The notes: generated by a model from the letters alone, not told the origin. 64,000 nucleotides of DNA from Phycisphaeraceae bacterium (GCA_019636515.1 JAHBXI010000002.1:186001-250000); one strand, 5' to 3'; positions 37,121-45,200 are shown, counted from the stretch's first letter. Translations and numbers: made by a program.

Positions 37121-37969
37121 ATGACCACCGCCCAGTCCCAATCGTCCGCGATTCCGCCATCGGAGAATCCATCCGCCGCGGCCCGGGCGCCCCTGGCCCT
37201 GGACTCGGGGAATCAAGCCTCCGGGACGGCGATCCCCGTCCCGGTCGCGCAACTGATCGACATCCGCAAGACATACTTCAAGCCCGACGGATCGGTCATG
37301 GTCGAGGCCCTGCGGGGCGTGAACCTCTCGATCCCGCGCGGCGAGTACGTGGCGATCATGGGCGCGTCGGGGTCGGGCAAGTCCACCCTGATGTACCTGC
37401 TGGGATGTCTCGACCGGCCGACTTCGGGGGCGTACCTGCTCGACGGCAGGAACGTCGCGCGGATGCACGATGAGGAACTGTCGGCGTTCAGGGGCCGCAC
37501 CATCGGCTTCATCTTCCAGTCCTTCAATCTCATCCCTCAACTCACGATCGAAGAGAACGCCGAGGTCCCTCTTTTTTACCAGGGCCTTGAGAAGTCCGAG
37601 CGCCGGGAACGCGCCATCGAGGCCCTCCGCATGGTCGAACTCGACCACCGCCTGGGGCACCGCCCGAGCGAACTCTCCGGCGGACAGCAGCAAAGGGCCG
37701 CCATCGCCCGGGCCCTGGTGACTCGGCCCCTGATCCTCATGGCCGACGAGCCAACCGGGAATCTCGACTCGGCGACGGGCCTTGCCATCCTTCGGACCTT
37801 CGAGCGCCTGCACGAGGCAGGCATGACCATCGTCATGGTGACGCACGATCCGGCCATCGGCCGCCGCGCCGGCCGCGTGATCTTCATGAAGGACGGAGAC
37901 GTGGAATCAGACCTCCGGGCAGACCGCCCGGACCCGGTCTCCGATCCTGATCAGGCCCCGGGGCACTGA
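37121..37969 (+). CDS. ABC transporter ATP-binding protein, LolD/MacB type
   Basis: 282 aa. The ATPase domain (about 43-265) has Walker A G-A-S-G-S-G-K-S-T, Q-loop F-I-F-Q-S-F-N-L-I-P, signature L-S-G-G-Q-Q-Q-R and Walker B L-I-L-M-A-D-E-P-T-G-N-L-D, plus the switch His in V-T-H-D. The Q-S-F-N-L-I-P-Q-L-T and T-G-N-L-D-S wording is characteristic of the LolD/MacB/FtsE group working with FtsX-like permeases in lipoprotein or peptide export. An Ala/Pro/Ser-rich extension of about 40 residues precedes the domain. No permease gene is adjacent. A G-run lies just before the ATG. Confidence 0.9.
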   Translation: MTTAQSQSSAIPPSENPSAAARAPLALDSGNQASGTAIPVPVAQLIDIRKTYFKPDGSVMVEALRGVNLSIPRGEYVAIMGASGSGKSTLMYLLGCLDRPTSGAYLLDGRNVARMHDEELSAFRGRTIGFIFQSFNLIPQLTIEENAEVPLFYQGLEKSERRERAIEALRMVELDHRLGHRPSELSGGQQQRAAIARALVTRPLILMADEPTGNLDSATGLAILRTFERLHEAGMTIVMVTHDPAIGRRAGRVIFMKDGDVESDLRADRPDPVSDPDQAPGH

Positions 37970-38158
37970 CCCGAGCCGCGGGATCCGCGGGTGGCATCCG
38001 GATGGCAAACGCACCCCGGCGTCACGGGAACCCGAACACCGGCTCACCGCCGTTGGCGGGCGGACGCCCGGGGGAGCCATTCCTATAGTGCGGACCCCAT
38101 CCGGCGCGGCGGGCCAGGCCGTCCGTTGCGCGCGGTCGGGTTTCCCCCGGAGCCGCTC

Positions 38159-39448
38159 GTGCCGTACACCCTCCGCCCGGAAGATGGCCTTACCGTCGAC
38201 GCCGACAGCGCCCGCTACGTCGCCGGGCATGTCGACACCGGCGACCGCTGGGTCTTGAACTTCGGGCCCCAGCATCCCGCGACGCACACCACGCTCCGTC
38301 TGGTTCTTGAACTCGACGGGGAGCGTGTCGCCCGGTGTACCCCCCACATCGGTTACCTGCATTCGGGGTTCGAGAAACTCGGGGAGCACCTCGATTTCAA
38401 CCAGTACGTCACGATTGTCTCGCGGATGGACTACCTCTCACCCATCCACAACGACATTACCTGGCACCTGGCCGTCGAGCGGCTCTTTGGCATCGACATC
38501 ACCCCTCGCTGCAAGGTCCTGCGGACCATCATGAACGAACTGGGCCGCATCCAGAACCACCTGCTCTGTGTCGCCGCGGCCGGCCTTGACCTGGGCGCCC
38601 TCACCGGGTTCCTCTACGGCTTCAACCCGCGGGAGAAGATTTACGACATCATGGATTTCATCTCCGGGCAGCGGTTCCACCCCGACTGGACCCGGGTCGG
38701 CGGCCTGATGCAGGACCTTCCCGACGAGCAGACCTTCAAGCGGATGGTCAAGAACCTCATCCGGGAGGATCTTCCCGTGGCCCTGCGAGACATCGAGGGG
38801 CTCCTGAACCGCAACCGGATCTTCGTTGACCGCACCCAGGGGATCGGCGTCATCTCACGGGAAGAGGCCATCAACTGGTCGCTCTCCGGCCCGTGCGCCC
38901 GCGCCAGCGGCGTTGCCCGCGACCTGCGCAAGGACATGCCCTATCTCTGCTACCAGGACAACTGGGACGGCCAGGGAGCCGGCGCCGTCGGCTTCAACGT
39001 CGCCGTCGCCACCGACGGGGACACCCTCTGCCGGTACCTCGTCCGACTCGAGGAGATCAAGCAGTCCATCGGCATCATTGAACAACTCATCGACGCCATC
39101 CCCCAGGGTCCCGTTGACACCTTCGCGGATTCCAAGGTCGTCAAGCCCGACAAGAAGGACGTCTACGGATCCATCGAGGGGCTGATCCAGCACTTCGAAC
39201 TCATCATGTCCAACCGCGGGTGGAAGGCCCCCGTCGCCGAGGCCTACGGCTGGAACGAAGGCCCCAACGGAGAGCAGGGGTTCTACATCGTTTCCGACGG
39301 CGGGCCGCGGGCCTGGCGAGTCAAGACGCGGCCGGCCTGCTTCATCAACTACCAGGTCATGCAGAAACTGACCGAGGGGCACATGCTCGCCGACATCGTC
39401 GCCATCCTCGGGTCGATCAACGTCGTCGCCGCCGAACTCGACCGATGA
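38159..39448 (+). CDS. nuoD: NADH-quinone oxidoreductase subunit D
   Basis: 429 aa, the normal size. NuoD is the 49-kDa-type peripheral-arm subunit of complex I and forms the quinone site with NuoB. The conserved N-F-G-P-Q-H-P-A-T-H-T-T-L-R segment, the H-I-G-Y-L-H-S-G-F-E-K loop, and the end N-V-V-A-A-E-L-D-R are all present. GTG 38159 is chosen because it opens V-P-Y-T-L shortly before the domain; longer frames read through intergenic sequence. TATAGT near 38083 is a plausible -10. It stands alone: neither neighbour (ABC ATPase, apt) is a nuo gene, unlike the usual nuoA-N operon. Confidence 0.94.
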   Translation: MPYTLRPEDGLTVDADSARYVAGHVDTGDRWVLNFGPQHPATHTTLRLVLELDGERVARCTPHIGYLHSGFEKLGEHLDFNQYVTIVSRMDYLSPIHNDITWHLAVERLFGIDITPRCKVLRTIMNELGRIQNHLLCVAAAGLDLGALTGFLYGFNPREKIYDIMDFISGQRFHPDWTRVGGLMQDLPDEQTFKRMVKNLIREDLPVALRDIEGLLNRNRIFVDRTQGIGVISREEAINWSLSGPCARASGVARDLRKDMPYLCYQDNWDGQGAGAVGFNVAVATDGDTLCRYLVRLEEIKQSIGIIEQLIDAIPQGPVDTFADSKVVKPDKKDVYGSIEGLIQHFELIMSNRGWKAPVAEAYGWNEGPNGEQGFYIVSDGGPRAWRVKTRPACFINYQVMQKLTEGHMLADIVAILGSINVVAAELDR

Positions 39449-39482
39449 CAAGGGCGGCGGCCGTCTGGTATCGTCCGTGGCG

Positions 39483-40001
39483 ATGGACCACCTTCGCACA
39501 CTGATCCGCGATGTCCCGGACCACCCCAGGCCGGGGATTGTCTTCAAGGACTTCACGCCCCTGCTGGCCGACCCGCGCGGCCTGGCCCTGGCCGTTGAAC
39601 TGATGGCCAACCCCTACCGCGGCATGGGCGTCGATGTCGTTGTCGGGGCCGAGTCACGGGGTTTCATCTTCGGGATCGCCATCGCCCAGGCCCTCTCCGC
39701 CGGGTTTGTCCCCGTGCGCAAGCCGGGCAAACTCCCCGGGCCGGTTCACGCCGTCGAGTACGCCCTTGAGTACGGACAGGACCGGCTCGAGATGCACACC
39801 GACGCCATCGCGCCCGGACGGCGCGTCCTGCTCGTGGATGACCTGCTCGCCACCGGCGGAACCCTCCGCGCCTGCTGCGAACTGGTCTCCCGCACCGGGG
39901 CGGGGATCATGGGCATCACGGTCCTGATCGAACTGACCGCGCTCCGCGGGAGGGCCGCCTTCAGCCGCTTTGGCGAACTCCACTCGGTCATCCAGTACTG
40001 A
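39483..40001 (+). CDS. apt: Adenine phosphoribosyltransferase
   Basis: 172 aa, typical length. It salvages adenine to AMP with PRPP. The PRPP-binding signature V-L-L-V-D-D-L-L-A-T-G-G-T is intact at about 119-131, the start P-G-I-V-F-K-D-F-T-P-L-L and the A-E-S-R-G-F-I-F-G segment are diagnostic, and the R-K-P-G-K-L-P motif is present. TATCGT (39469-39474) ends 8 nt upstream of ATG 39483, with no Shine-Dalgarno, so it is likely transcribed leaderless and separately from nuoD, which ends 34 bp before. Confidence 0.95.
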   Translation: MDHLRTLIRDVPDHPRPGIVFKDFTPLLADPRGLALAVELMANPYRGMGVDVVVGAESRGFIFGIAIAQALSAGFVPVRKPGKLPGPVHAVEYALEYGQDRLEMHTDAIAPGRRVLLVDDLLATGGTLRACCELVSRTGAGIMGITVLIELTALRGRAAFSRFGELHSVIQY

Positions 40002-40063
40002 CCGTTGGCGTGATCGAGAGCCACCCCGTTGCGCGCCGTGCGAGGCCCTCTCACAAACGACAA

Positions 40064-40092
40064 ACCCCCGCCCGGGTCTTCCCGAGCGGGGG
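40064..40092 (-). terminator. Rho-independent terminator of the PEP-CTERM-like gene
   Basis: On the minus strand CCCCCGCTCGGG/CCCGGGCGGGGG (one G-T wobble) with loop AAGA, followed by TTTGTCGTTTG. It lies 48 nt past the stop codon. Confidence 0.8.
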
Positions 40093-40140
40093 TGCTGGTT
40101 CGGTCTCGTACTTCAAGGGACGACTTCTCGTCACGCTCGA

Positions 40141-40866
40141 TCAGCGGCGGCGGCGGGCCGCGGCCAGGCCGCCCAGGCCCAGGAGGGCGAACGCACCCGG
40201 GGCCGGGATCTCGACGCGGATCGTCCCCACGTCGCCCGTCTCACCGTCGATCGTCACGCCCGCCGTCGAACCCGAGGTCTCGTAGCCCTTGAACGAGGTG
40301 ATCTCGTCGGGCGTTCCGTTGATGCCGTCGCGGATCATCAGGACGATGTCGCGGGTGTCCGTGTTGCCGCTCAGTTGGATACGGAACTTGTAGACCACCG
40401 CGACCTTGTTCGTGTTGAAGTTGGTGCCCAGGGCGCCGGGGGTGTTCTGGGAGGTCGAGATACCGGCGTTCACGCTGTTGCCGGTGTCACCCTTGGCGTC
40501 GATGCGGAGGCTGTTGACCGCCTCGAAGATCTGCTGCGTCTGGCCGCCGAAGTCAAAGCCCGCGAGGCGGCCGTCGGTCGCGCTTCCCTTGCCGGGGGTC
40601 AGGTCGACCGTGTCGTTCCCGCCGTTGTCCCAGCCGCCGGCGTTCGTGCTGATGATGTTGTACCGGGCGCCCGAGATCCCGTGGTAGGAGTCCGGGATGC
40701 TCATCTTGACGCGCACCAGAACCGCCGAACCGGGGGTCACCGTGATGTCGTTCACCCACGTCGAGTCATCGCTCGAAAACTCGAGGGAGAGGTTGGGGTC
40801 GGGACGGGCGGTGGCGACCGTGGCCATACCAGCGACAGCGACGAGACCGATAGCCAGCTTCTGCAT
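40141..40866 (-). CDS. Exported PEP-CTERM-like protein, 240-aa family, copy 1
   Basis: 241 aa. A signal peptide (about 1-20, ending A-T-A) precedes a beta-rich domain of the cohesin/immunoglobulin-like type (V-T-P-G-S-A-V-L-V-R-V-K-M-S-I-P, then I-S-G-A-R-Y-N-I) and a highly conserved core G-K-G-S-A-T-D-G-R-L-A-G-F-D-F-G-G shared with the copies at 41721 and 43840. The tail I-P-A-P-G-A-F-A-L-L-G-L-G-G-L-A-A-A then R-R-R-R is a PEP-CTERM-like sorting signal. ATG 40866 has AAGGAGA upstream. Function unknown; a surface or matrix protein is likely. Confidence 0.82.
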   Translation of the reverse strand: MQKLAIGLVAVAGMATVATARPDPNLSLEFSSDDSTWVNDITVTPGSAVLVRVKMSIPDSYHGISGARYNIISTNAGGWDNGGNDTVDLTPGKGSATDGRLAGFDFGGQTQQIFEAVNSLRIDAKGDTGNSVNAGISTSQNTPGALGTNFNTNKVAVVYKFRIQLSGNTDTRDIVLMIRDGINGTPDEITSFKGYETSGSTAGVTIDGETGDVGTIRVEIPAPGAFALLGLGGLAAARRRR

Positions 40867-41720
40867 GATGAATCTCCTTCCAACAAAGTGGACTTGTCTG
40901 AGTTCGGATGGCGAGGGGTTCAATCCCTCGCACTCATCTCACCCACTCGGAAATATGAATCACGCCGGAGATTCCGCCAGCGGACTTTGGGAAAAATCTT
41001 CGCGTCGCGACGATTCCAGGGATTGATCCGGGGAGCAAGATCGCCAAACCCGCCTCGGAGATCCCCGCGCACGTCGTCCGGATGGCCCTGGACGTGTCGG
41101 ATCGAGGATCCATCCCCCGATCGCTCGTCTCGCCACGGGCCGACCTGGCCTTCAGGCATGATGAATCGACGCCGGATGCACTCGGAGTCACGCCCCTGGG
41201 AAGGTCGGGTGGATCGTGGCCGACTCCCGGGCTCTTGGCGGGGGCGGATGGGGTGTGCCATCCGTGGGATTGTGTGCCCGCCGCGATGGGCTTGGTCTAT
41301 GGCGTCGCTCCATCGGCCGGATGGCCGGCTCGTGGCCTGTTGCGGGTGCGTACGCCGCCGGCCTCGCATTTCCTGATGAAGGTATCCGGGCAAAGCCAAA
41401 CAAAATGCTAATAAATAGCGACGGCTCTGTCCTTCGCCGGGAATCAGTCCAATCAAATCACGACGAGCAGGGAACCGGCCGCGTCGGGCACGCGAATCGG
41501 ATGGGGCCGAACGTCGGCGGCCCTGCCGTGCCTGTGGTTGATTGGCGGCCTGGGCGTGCCGGGAGGCTTGGTGTGGGTGGATTGTGACGCTTCCGCGGCC
41601 GCCGAAAGGCGACCGGCGAGGGATTTGGGGCGATGCCGCTGGCTTTTCGTCGGCCTTCGTGCATCGTCAACACAGTTCATTCGCACACGTGCTTTTACGC
41701 AGCAATCAGGAGATTGAGAA
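40867..41720. other. Long intergenic region between two paralogs
   Basis: 854 bp between divergent copies 1 and 2. No reading frame here looks like a protein. An AT-richer patch at 41380-41460 may contain promoter elements, but no clear -35/-10 pair was seen. AGGAGA at the right end is the Shine-Dalgarno of copy 2. Confidence 0.45.
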
Positions 41721-42440
41721 ATGAAGAACGTTCTTGCAGTCCTCGCGGTCGCCGGCCTCGCCTCCACGTCGATGGCGAACCACGGCGTGGTGCTCCAGGT
41801 CTCCCTGGATAACTCGGCCTGGTTTGACAACATGAGCGTCCCGATGACGACCGACAAGGTCTTCGTCCGCGTGATCATGAACATCCCGGACCAGTACCAC
41901 GGGATCTCGGGCGCCCGCTACAACATCACCTCGCTCCCGGGCGAGTGGGATGTCGGCGGCAACGACTCGATCGACTTCACCCCCGGCAAGGGCAGCGCGA
42001 CCGACGGCCGCCTCGCGGGCTTCGACTTCGGTGGCCAGACCCAGGTGGTCTTCGAGACGGGCAACCAACTCCGTATCGACGCCAAGGGTGACACGGGCAA
42101 CAACCCCAACGCCGGTATCTCGACCTCGCAGAACACCCCCGGCGCCCTGGGCACCAACTTCAACACCGGCAAGTCCGTCGTGGTCTACAAGTTTGCCGTC
42201 AACCTCCACACCAACCGCAACGACGGGGACAAACTGACCCTCCGGATCATGGACGGCGGCGAGAACGGCTCCCCCGACCAGATCACGTCCTTCAAGGTCT
42301 ACGAGAACTCGGGTTCAACGGCCGGCATCCAGGTCGATGATGAGACGGGCGGCACGTCCGTGATCACCTTCGTCCCGGCTCCGGCTTCCCTCGCCCTCAT
42401 CGGCCTGGGTGGCCTGGCCGCGGCCCGCCGTCGCCGCTGA
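41721..42440 (+). CDS. Exported PEP-CTERM-like protein, 240-aa family, copy 2
   Basis: 239 aa. It has a signal peptide 1-19 ending S-M-A, then the same domain as copies 1 and 3: D-Q-Y-H-G-I-S-G-A-R-Y-N-I, G-K-G-S-A-T-D-G-R-L-A-G-F-D-F-G-G and G-I-S-T-S-Q-N-T-P-G-A-L-G-T-N-F-N. Nucleotides 42075-42167 are identical to 44194-44286 of copy 3. The tail F-V-P-A-P-A-S-L-A-L-I-G-L-G-G-L-A-A-A with R-R-R-R is the sorting signal. AGGAGATTGAG gives a strong ribosome-binding site, and a strong terminator follows. Function unknown. Confidence 0.82.
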   Translation: MKNVLAVLAVAGLASTSMANHGVVLQVSLDNSAWFDNMSVPMTTDKVFVRVIMNIPDQYHGISGARYNITSLPGEWDVGGNDSIDFTPGKGSATDGRLAGFDFGGQTQVVFETGNQLRIDAKGDTGNNPNAGISTSQNTPGALGTNFNTGKSVVVYKFAVNLHTNRNDGDKLTLRIMDGGENGSPDQITSFKVYENSGSTAGIQVDDETGGTSVITFVPAPASLALIGLGGLAAARRRR

Positions 42441-42479
42441 TCGCACCGATCAGACGACCGCATAGTGAAGTCTTCTAAG

Positions 42480-42509
42480 CCTCGCCCGGGAAACCGGGCG
42501 AGGTTTTTT
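42480..42509 (+). terminator. Rho-independent terminator after copy 2
   Basis: Perfect 10-bp arms CCTCGCCCGG/CCGGGCGAGG, GAAA tetraloop, then six T. Confidence 0.93.
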
Positions 42510-42574
42510 CTTGGCCATTCGCGTGAGTGTTGATCGCGCTCGACCCCCCTTGATTGTCGCGGTACCCTCCGGGC

Positions 42575-43570
42575 ATGTCGTTACCCACCGACGCGGCCGT
42601 TCCCGGTCCCGCCATTGCGAGAGTTGTCCCCGAAGCGTCCCTGATTGACTGCATGGGCGGCTCTTCTCGGTGGGAGGTCAAGGTCCACGAGCACGGATTC
42701 CTCGCCCTGCTCGACGTCATGCCGCGGCTGATCCCAGGGGGGATGACCGTCGATTCCGCCGTCGTGCAGGCCGCCCGGGTTTCCTATGGCCAGGGAACCA
42801 GGCAGGTCCATGAAGACCGCGGCCTGATCCGCTACCTCCTGCGGCACCGCCACACCACGCCCTTCGAGATGGTTGAATTCAAGTTCCACGTGGCGATGCC
42901 GATCTTTGTCGCTCGCCAGTGGATACGCCATCGGACGGCGAGCGTCAACGAGTACTCCGCCCGTTACTCCATACTTCCGGATCGCTTTTACGTCCCTCCG
43001 CTGGAGGCCATCCGGAAGCAGTCGGCCTCCAACCGCCAGGGAGGCGAGGAGGTCTTCAACGTTCTCGCCGGTGTGGGGGGGGAGGCCCCCGATGCCAGGG
43101 ATGAACTGCGCACCGCCGAGGATTTTCTGGCGTACCTCCGGGACGTGGAGGGGTACTACGCCCGCTATCTGGCACTGGCGGAAAAGGGCGTCAGCCGCGA
43201 ACTGGCCAGGATTGGTCTTCCCGTCAACATGTACACCGAGTGGTACTGGAAGTGTGACCTGCACAACACGCTGCGATTCCTGAGCCTCCGTCTCGATTTG
43301 CACGCCCAGGCGGAGATCCGCGCGTACGCCGCCGCCATGCACTCCCTATTATCCGAACTTATTCCGTACACCCTGGAGGCATGGAGGGATTACGAGTGGG
43401 AATCGATGCGCCTGTCCCGTCTGGAGATCGAGGCGGTTCAGCGGTGGCGGGCCGGTGGATCCCTTGAACTGGAATCCTCGAACGCCCGTGAGCGTGCCGA
43501 ATGGCGGGCAAAGTCCGAAACTCTCGGCTTCACGGATTCCAAACAAACAACTCCGGAAGGAACCCGTTAA
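42575..43570 (+). CDS. thyX: FAD-dependent thymidylate synthase
   Basis: 331 aa, longer than the common 220-250 and similar to the long ThyX forms. It methylates dUMP with methylene-THF and reduced flavin, replacing ThyA. The ThyX motif is intact as R-H-R-T-A-S-V-N-E-Y-S-A-R-Y-S near residue 116, preceded by H-T-T-P-F-E-M-V-E-F-K-F and Q-W-I-R. The C-terminal part has L-R-F-L-S-L-R. TACCCT (42563-42568) ends 6 nt before ATG 42575 and no Shine-Dalgarno is visible, so the message is probably leaderless. It sits between two PEP-CTERM-like paralogs with no other folate gene nearby. Confidence 0.95.
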   Translation: MSLPTDAAVPGPAIARVVPEASLIDCMGGSSRWEVKVHEHGFLALLDVMPRLIPGGMTVDSAVVQAARVSYGQGTRQVHEDRGLIRYLLRHRHTTPFEMVEFKFHVAMPIFVARQWIRHRTASVNEYSARYSILPDRFYVPPLEAIRKQSASNRQGGEEVFNVLAGVGGEAPDARDELRTAEDFLAYLRDVEGYYARYLALAEKGVSRELARIGLPVNMYTEWYWKCDLHNTLRFLSLRLDLHAQAEIRAYAAAMHSLLSELIPYTLEAWRDYEWESMRLSRLEIEAVQRWRAGGSLELESSNARERAEWRAKSETLGFTDSKQTTPEGTR

Positions 43571-43729
43571 GGATACCGCCTCGTATGCGCACGAGGTAGA
43601 TAACGGTGATTTCCACCATCAAATCTCAAAAACAACGGGAACCAACGGCGTTCGGCTGCGGAAAGCATGTGGATTTGCCGCGCGAGGTCTGGGGTTCGCA
43701 TTTTTTGCGATTCCGCGCGGAAAATACCC

Positions 43730-43758
43730 TTGCAACTTGCCGCGATCGCCCGTATCCT
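43730..43758 (+). promoter_or_regulatory. Promoter of PEP-CTERM-like copy 3
   Basis: TTGCAA, exactly 17 bp, TATCCT. The expected transcription start near 43765 gives a 75-nt leader with its own GAGGAG, in contrast to the leaderless housekeeping genes. The 150 bp before it are AT-rich. Confidence 0.65.
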
Positions 43759-43839
43759 CTGGGTGGGTCAGGTGAACTCGTTTCCGCAGGGTTTCACCTT
43801 TGTTTCCGTGTTTGCATTTTTCATAGTGAGGAGATTGAC

Positions 43840-44559
43840 ATGAAGAACGTTCTCGCATTGATCGCCGTCGCCGGCCTGGCTACGGCCGCTTCGGCCCAGT
43901 CGAAACTGGACCTGGTCTTCTCGACCGATTCGGGCACGACCTGGTTTGACAACGTCAACGTCACCCCCGGCTCGACCGTGTGGGTTGGCGTCATCATGAG
44001 CATCCCGACGCAGTACTACGGGATCTCCGGCGCCCGCTACAACATCGTGTCGAACAACGGCCAGTGGGACATCGGCGGCAACGACACGACCGATTTCACC
44101 CCCGGCAAGGGCAGCGCGACCGACGCCCGCCTCGCCGGCTTCGACTTCGGTGGTCAGACCCAGGTCGCCTTCGAGGCGGCTGGCAGCCTCCGCATCGACG
44201 CCAAGGGTGACACGGGCAACAACCCCAACGCCGGTATCTCGACCTCGCAGAACACCCCCGGCGCCCTGGGCACCAACTTCAACACCAACAAGTCGGCCCT
44301 CGTCTACCGCTTCGCCGTCAACACGCACGGCGGCCGCCCCGGCGCCGGCGAGCAGTTGATCTTCCGGATCGAGGACGGCACGTCGGGCGTGAACCAGATC
44401 ACGTCCTTCAAGGGCTACGAGACCAGCGGTTCGACCTCGGGCTCCGACATCCTCGGCGGCGTCGAGGGTGATACCGGCACGATCACCTTCGTTCCGGCTC
44501 CCGCCTCGCTGGCCCTCGTCGGTCTCGCCGGCATCGCCGCCGGCCGCCGCCGCCGCTAA
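43840..44559 (+). CDS. Exported PEP-CTERM-like protein, 240-aa family, copy 3
   Basis: 239 aa. The signal peptide (1-19, ending A-S-A) is followed by the family domain with V-T-P-G-S-T-V-W-V-G-V-I-M-S-I-P, Y-G-I-S-G-A-R-Y-N-I and G-K-G-S-A-T-D-A-R-L-A-G-F-D-F-G-G. Its tail F-V-P-A-P-A-S-L-A-L-V-G-L-A-G-I-A-A-G then R-R-R-R matches the other copies. It shares a 93-nt identical block with copy 2. ATG 43840 follows GAGGAGATTGAC and a recognisable promoter at 43730. Function unknown; all three copies are probably surface-anchored. Confidence 0.82.
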   Translation: MKNVLALIAVAGLATAASAQSKLDLVFSTDSGTTWFDNVNVTPGSTVWVGVIMSIPTQYYGISGARYNIVSNNGQWDIGGNDTTDFTPGKGSATDARLAGFDFGGQTQVAFEAAGSLRIDAKGDTGNNPNAGISTSQNTPGALGTNFNTNKSALVYRFAVNTHGGRPGAGEQLIFRIEDGTSGVNQITSFKGYETSGSTSGSDILGGVEGDTGTITFVPAPASLALVGLAGIAAGRRRR

Positions 44560-44611
44560 GAACGGCCACGCACGTCGGCTGTGTTCTCGCCGGCGCTTCT
44601 CTTGATCTCCA

Positions 44612-44645
44612 GCCCCGCTCGGGAAACCGGGCGGGGTCTTTTTTT
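44612..44645 (+). terminator. Rho-independent terminator after copy 3
   Basis: Arms CCCCGCTCGG/CCGGGCGGGG (one wobble), GAAA loop, then TC and eight T. Confidence 0.92.
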
Positions 44646-44749
44646 TGGACCTTCCCGGGAGGTATTTGGCGGATTCAAACTCGGGTCTGCAAAGGGCGTT
44701 CGACCATGAACAAGGTCCATGGGCGGGGTCCGGAACGGGAAAATCCCTC

Positions 44750-44778
44750 TTGCTTCGGATCGAGCGATCGCCGATAGT
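44750..44778 (+). promoter_or_regulatory. Promoter of the super-Shine-Dalgarno cassette
   Basis: TTGCTT, exactly 17 bp, GATAGT. With the terminator at 45085 it defines a transcript of about 330 nt. Confidence 0.5.
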
Positions 44779-44979
44779 ATTGTGTCGGAATCCCGAGGCG
44801 GCGCGGCGAGCGTGAACCCACGTTCCCGGCCGAGGTCGGCTCCGGCGTCGGGAGGCGGCCGAATCGCGACGGCACTTCCCGTCACGTGCCCCGGGCGACG
44901 GCCCTGGGCGGAAAGAGGTCGGCGGCGGGGCGTCACCCCCGCGGCGGCTGACGGGTCTCTTTCAGAAGGAGGTGATCCA

Positions 44980-45018
44980 GTGTTGATTTCTGACTGTATG
45001 AAGGGCCTGCGCTGGTAA
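44980..45018 (+). CDS. 12-codon mini-ORF with near-complete anti-Shine-Dalgarno match
   Basis: GTG-initiated peptide M-L-I-S-D-C-M-K-G-L-R-W and stop. Its start codon follows a 16-nt stretch (44964-44979) that would pair with essentially the whole 3' tail of 16S rRNA; the GGAGG core is 7 nt from the GTG, an optimal distance. No homology is recognised. Extending the frame upstream to 44719 gives a low-complexity Arg/Gly-rich sequence with no support. purB begins 183 nt downstream, beyond a terminator and with its own -10. Confidence 0.45.
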   Translation: MLISDCMKGLRW

Positions 45019-45084
45019 ACGCGGCTCGACGGAGCCGCGAAGCGCGGCCCGGTACGCAGACCCTGTACGATTGATGCGTACACG

Positions 45085-45117
45085 CCGGCGGTCCCTGACG
45101 GGTCCGCCGGTTTTTTT
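45085..45117 (+). terminator. Rho-independent terminator of the mini-ORF cassette
   Basis: Arms CCGGCGGTCCC/GGGTCCGCCGG (10 of 11 paired), loop TGAC, then seven T. Confidence 0.9.
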
Positions 45118-45200
45118 ATGCGGATCCGGGCGCGGATCACGTTCACGGGTCCATCCGGTGGGGCGGTTCTCCGCGTGCCGCATGGCGGCGATAATCACCC

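Larger units (their letters stand above)
44785..45117 (+). ncRNA. Candidate structured RNA / leader transcript with mini-ORF
   Basis: The region runs from a promoter-like pair (44750-44778) to a strong terminator (45085-45117), with no protein of normal size. About 180 nt of GC-rich leader is followed by AGAAGGAGGTGATCCA (44964-44979), complementary to the 3' end of 16S rRNA, a 12-codon ORF (44980-45018), a perfect 8-bp hairpin CGCGGCTC/GAGCCGCG starting 2 nt after the stop codon, and a 6-bp pairing GTACGC/GCGTAC (45052-45081). It does not match RNase P RNA, tmRNA, SRP RNA or a riboswitch that I can recognise. It could be a regulatory RNA, a translated leader, or a conserved micro-protein gene. 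Confidence 0.5.

Noticed and set aside
36804-37124. 106-aa frame across the 12-bp repeat
   Set aside because: It overlaps the STAS gene, and its repetitive Arg-Gly-Asp sequence only mirrors the DNA repeat.
41082-41411. 109-aa frame in the gap between exported paralogs
   Set aside because: No recognisable features, no convincing ribosome-binding site, and frames of this length are expected by chance at this GC content.
44964-44979. Fragment of a 16S rRNA gene on the minus strand
   Set aside because: Only about 16 nt match the rRNA 3' tail; the sequence on both sides is unrelated to 16S, and the position before a start codon fits a ribosome-binding site.
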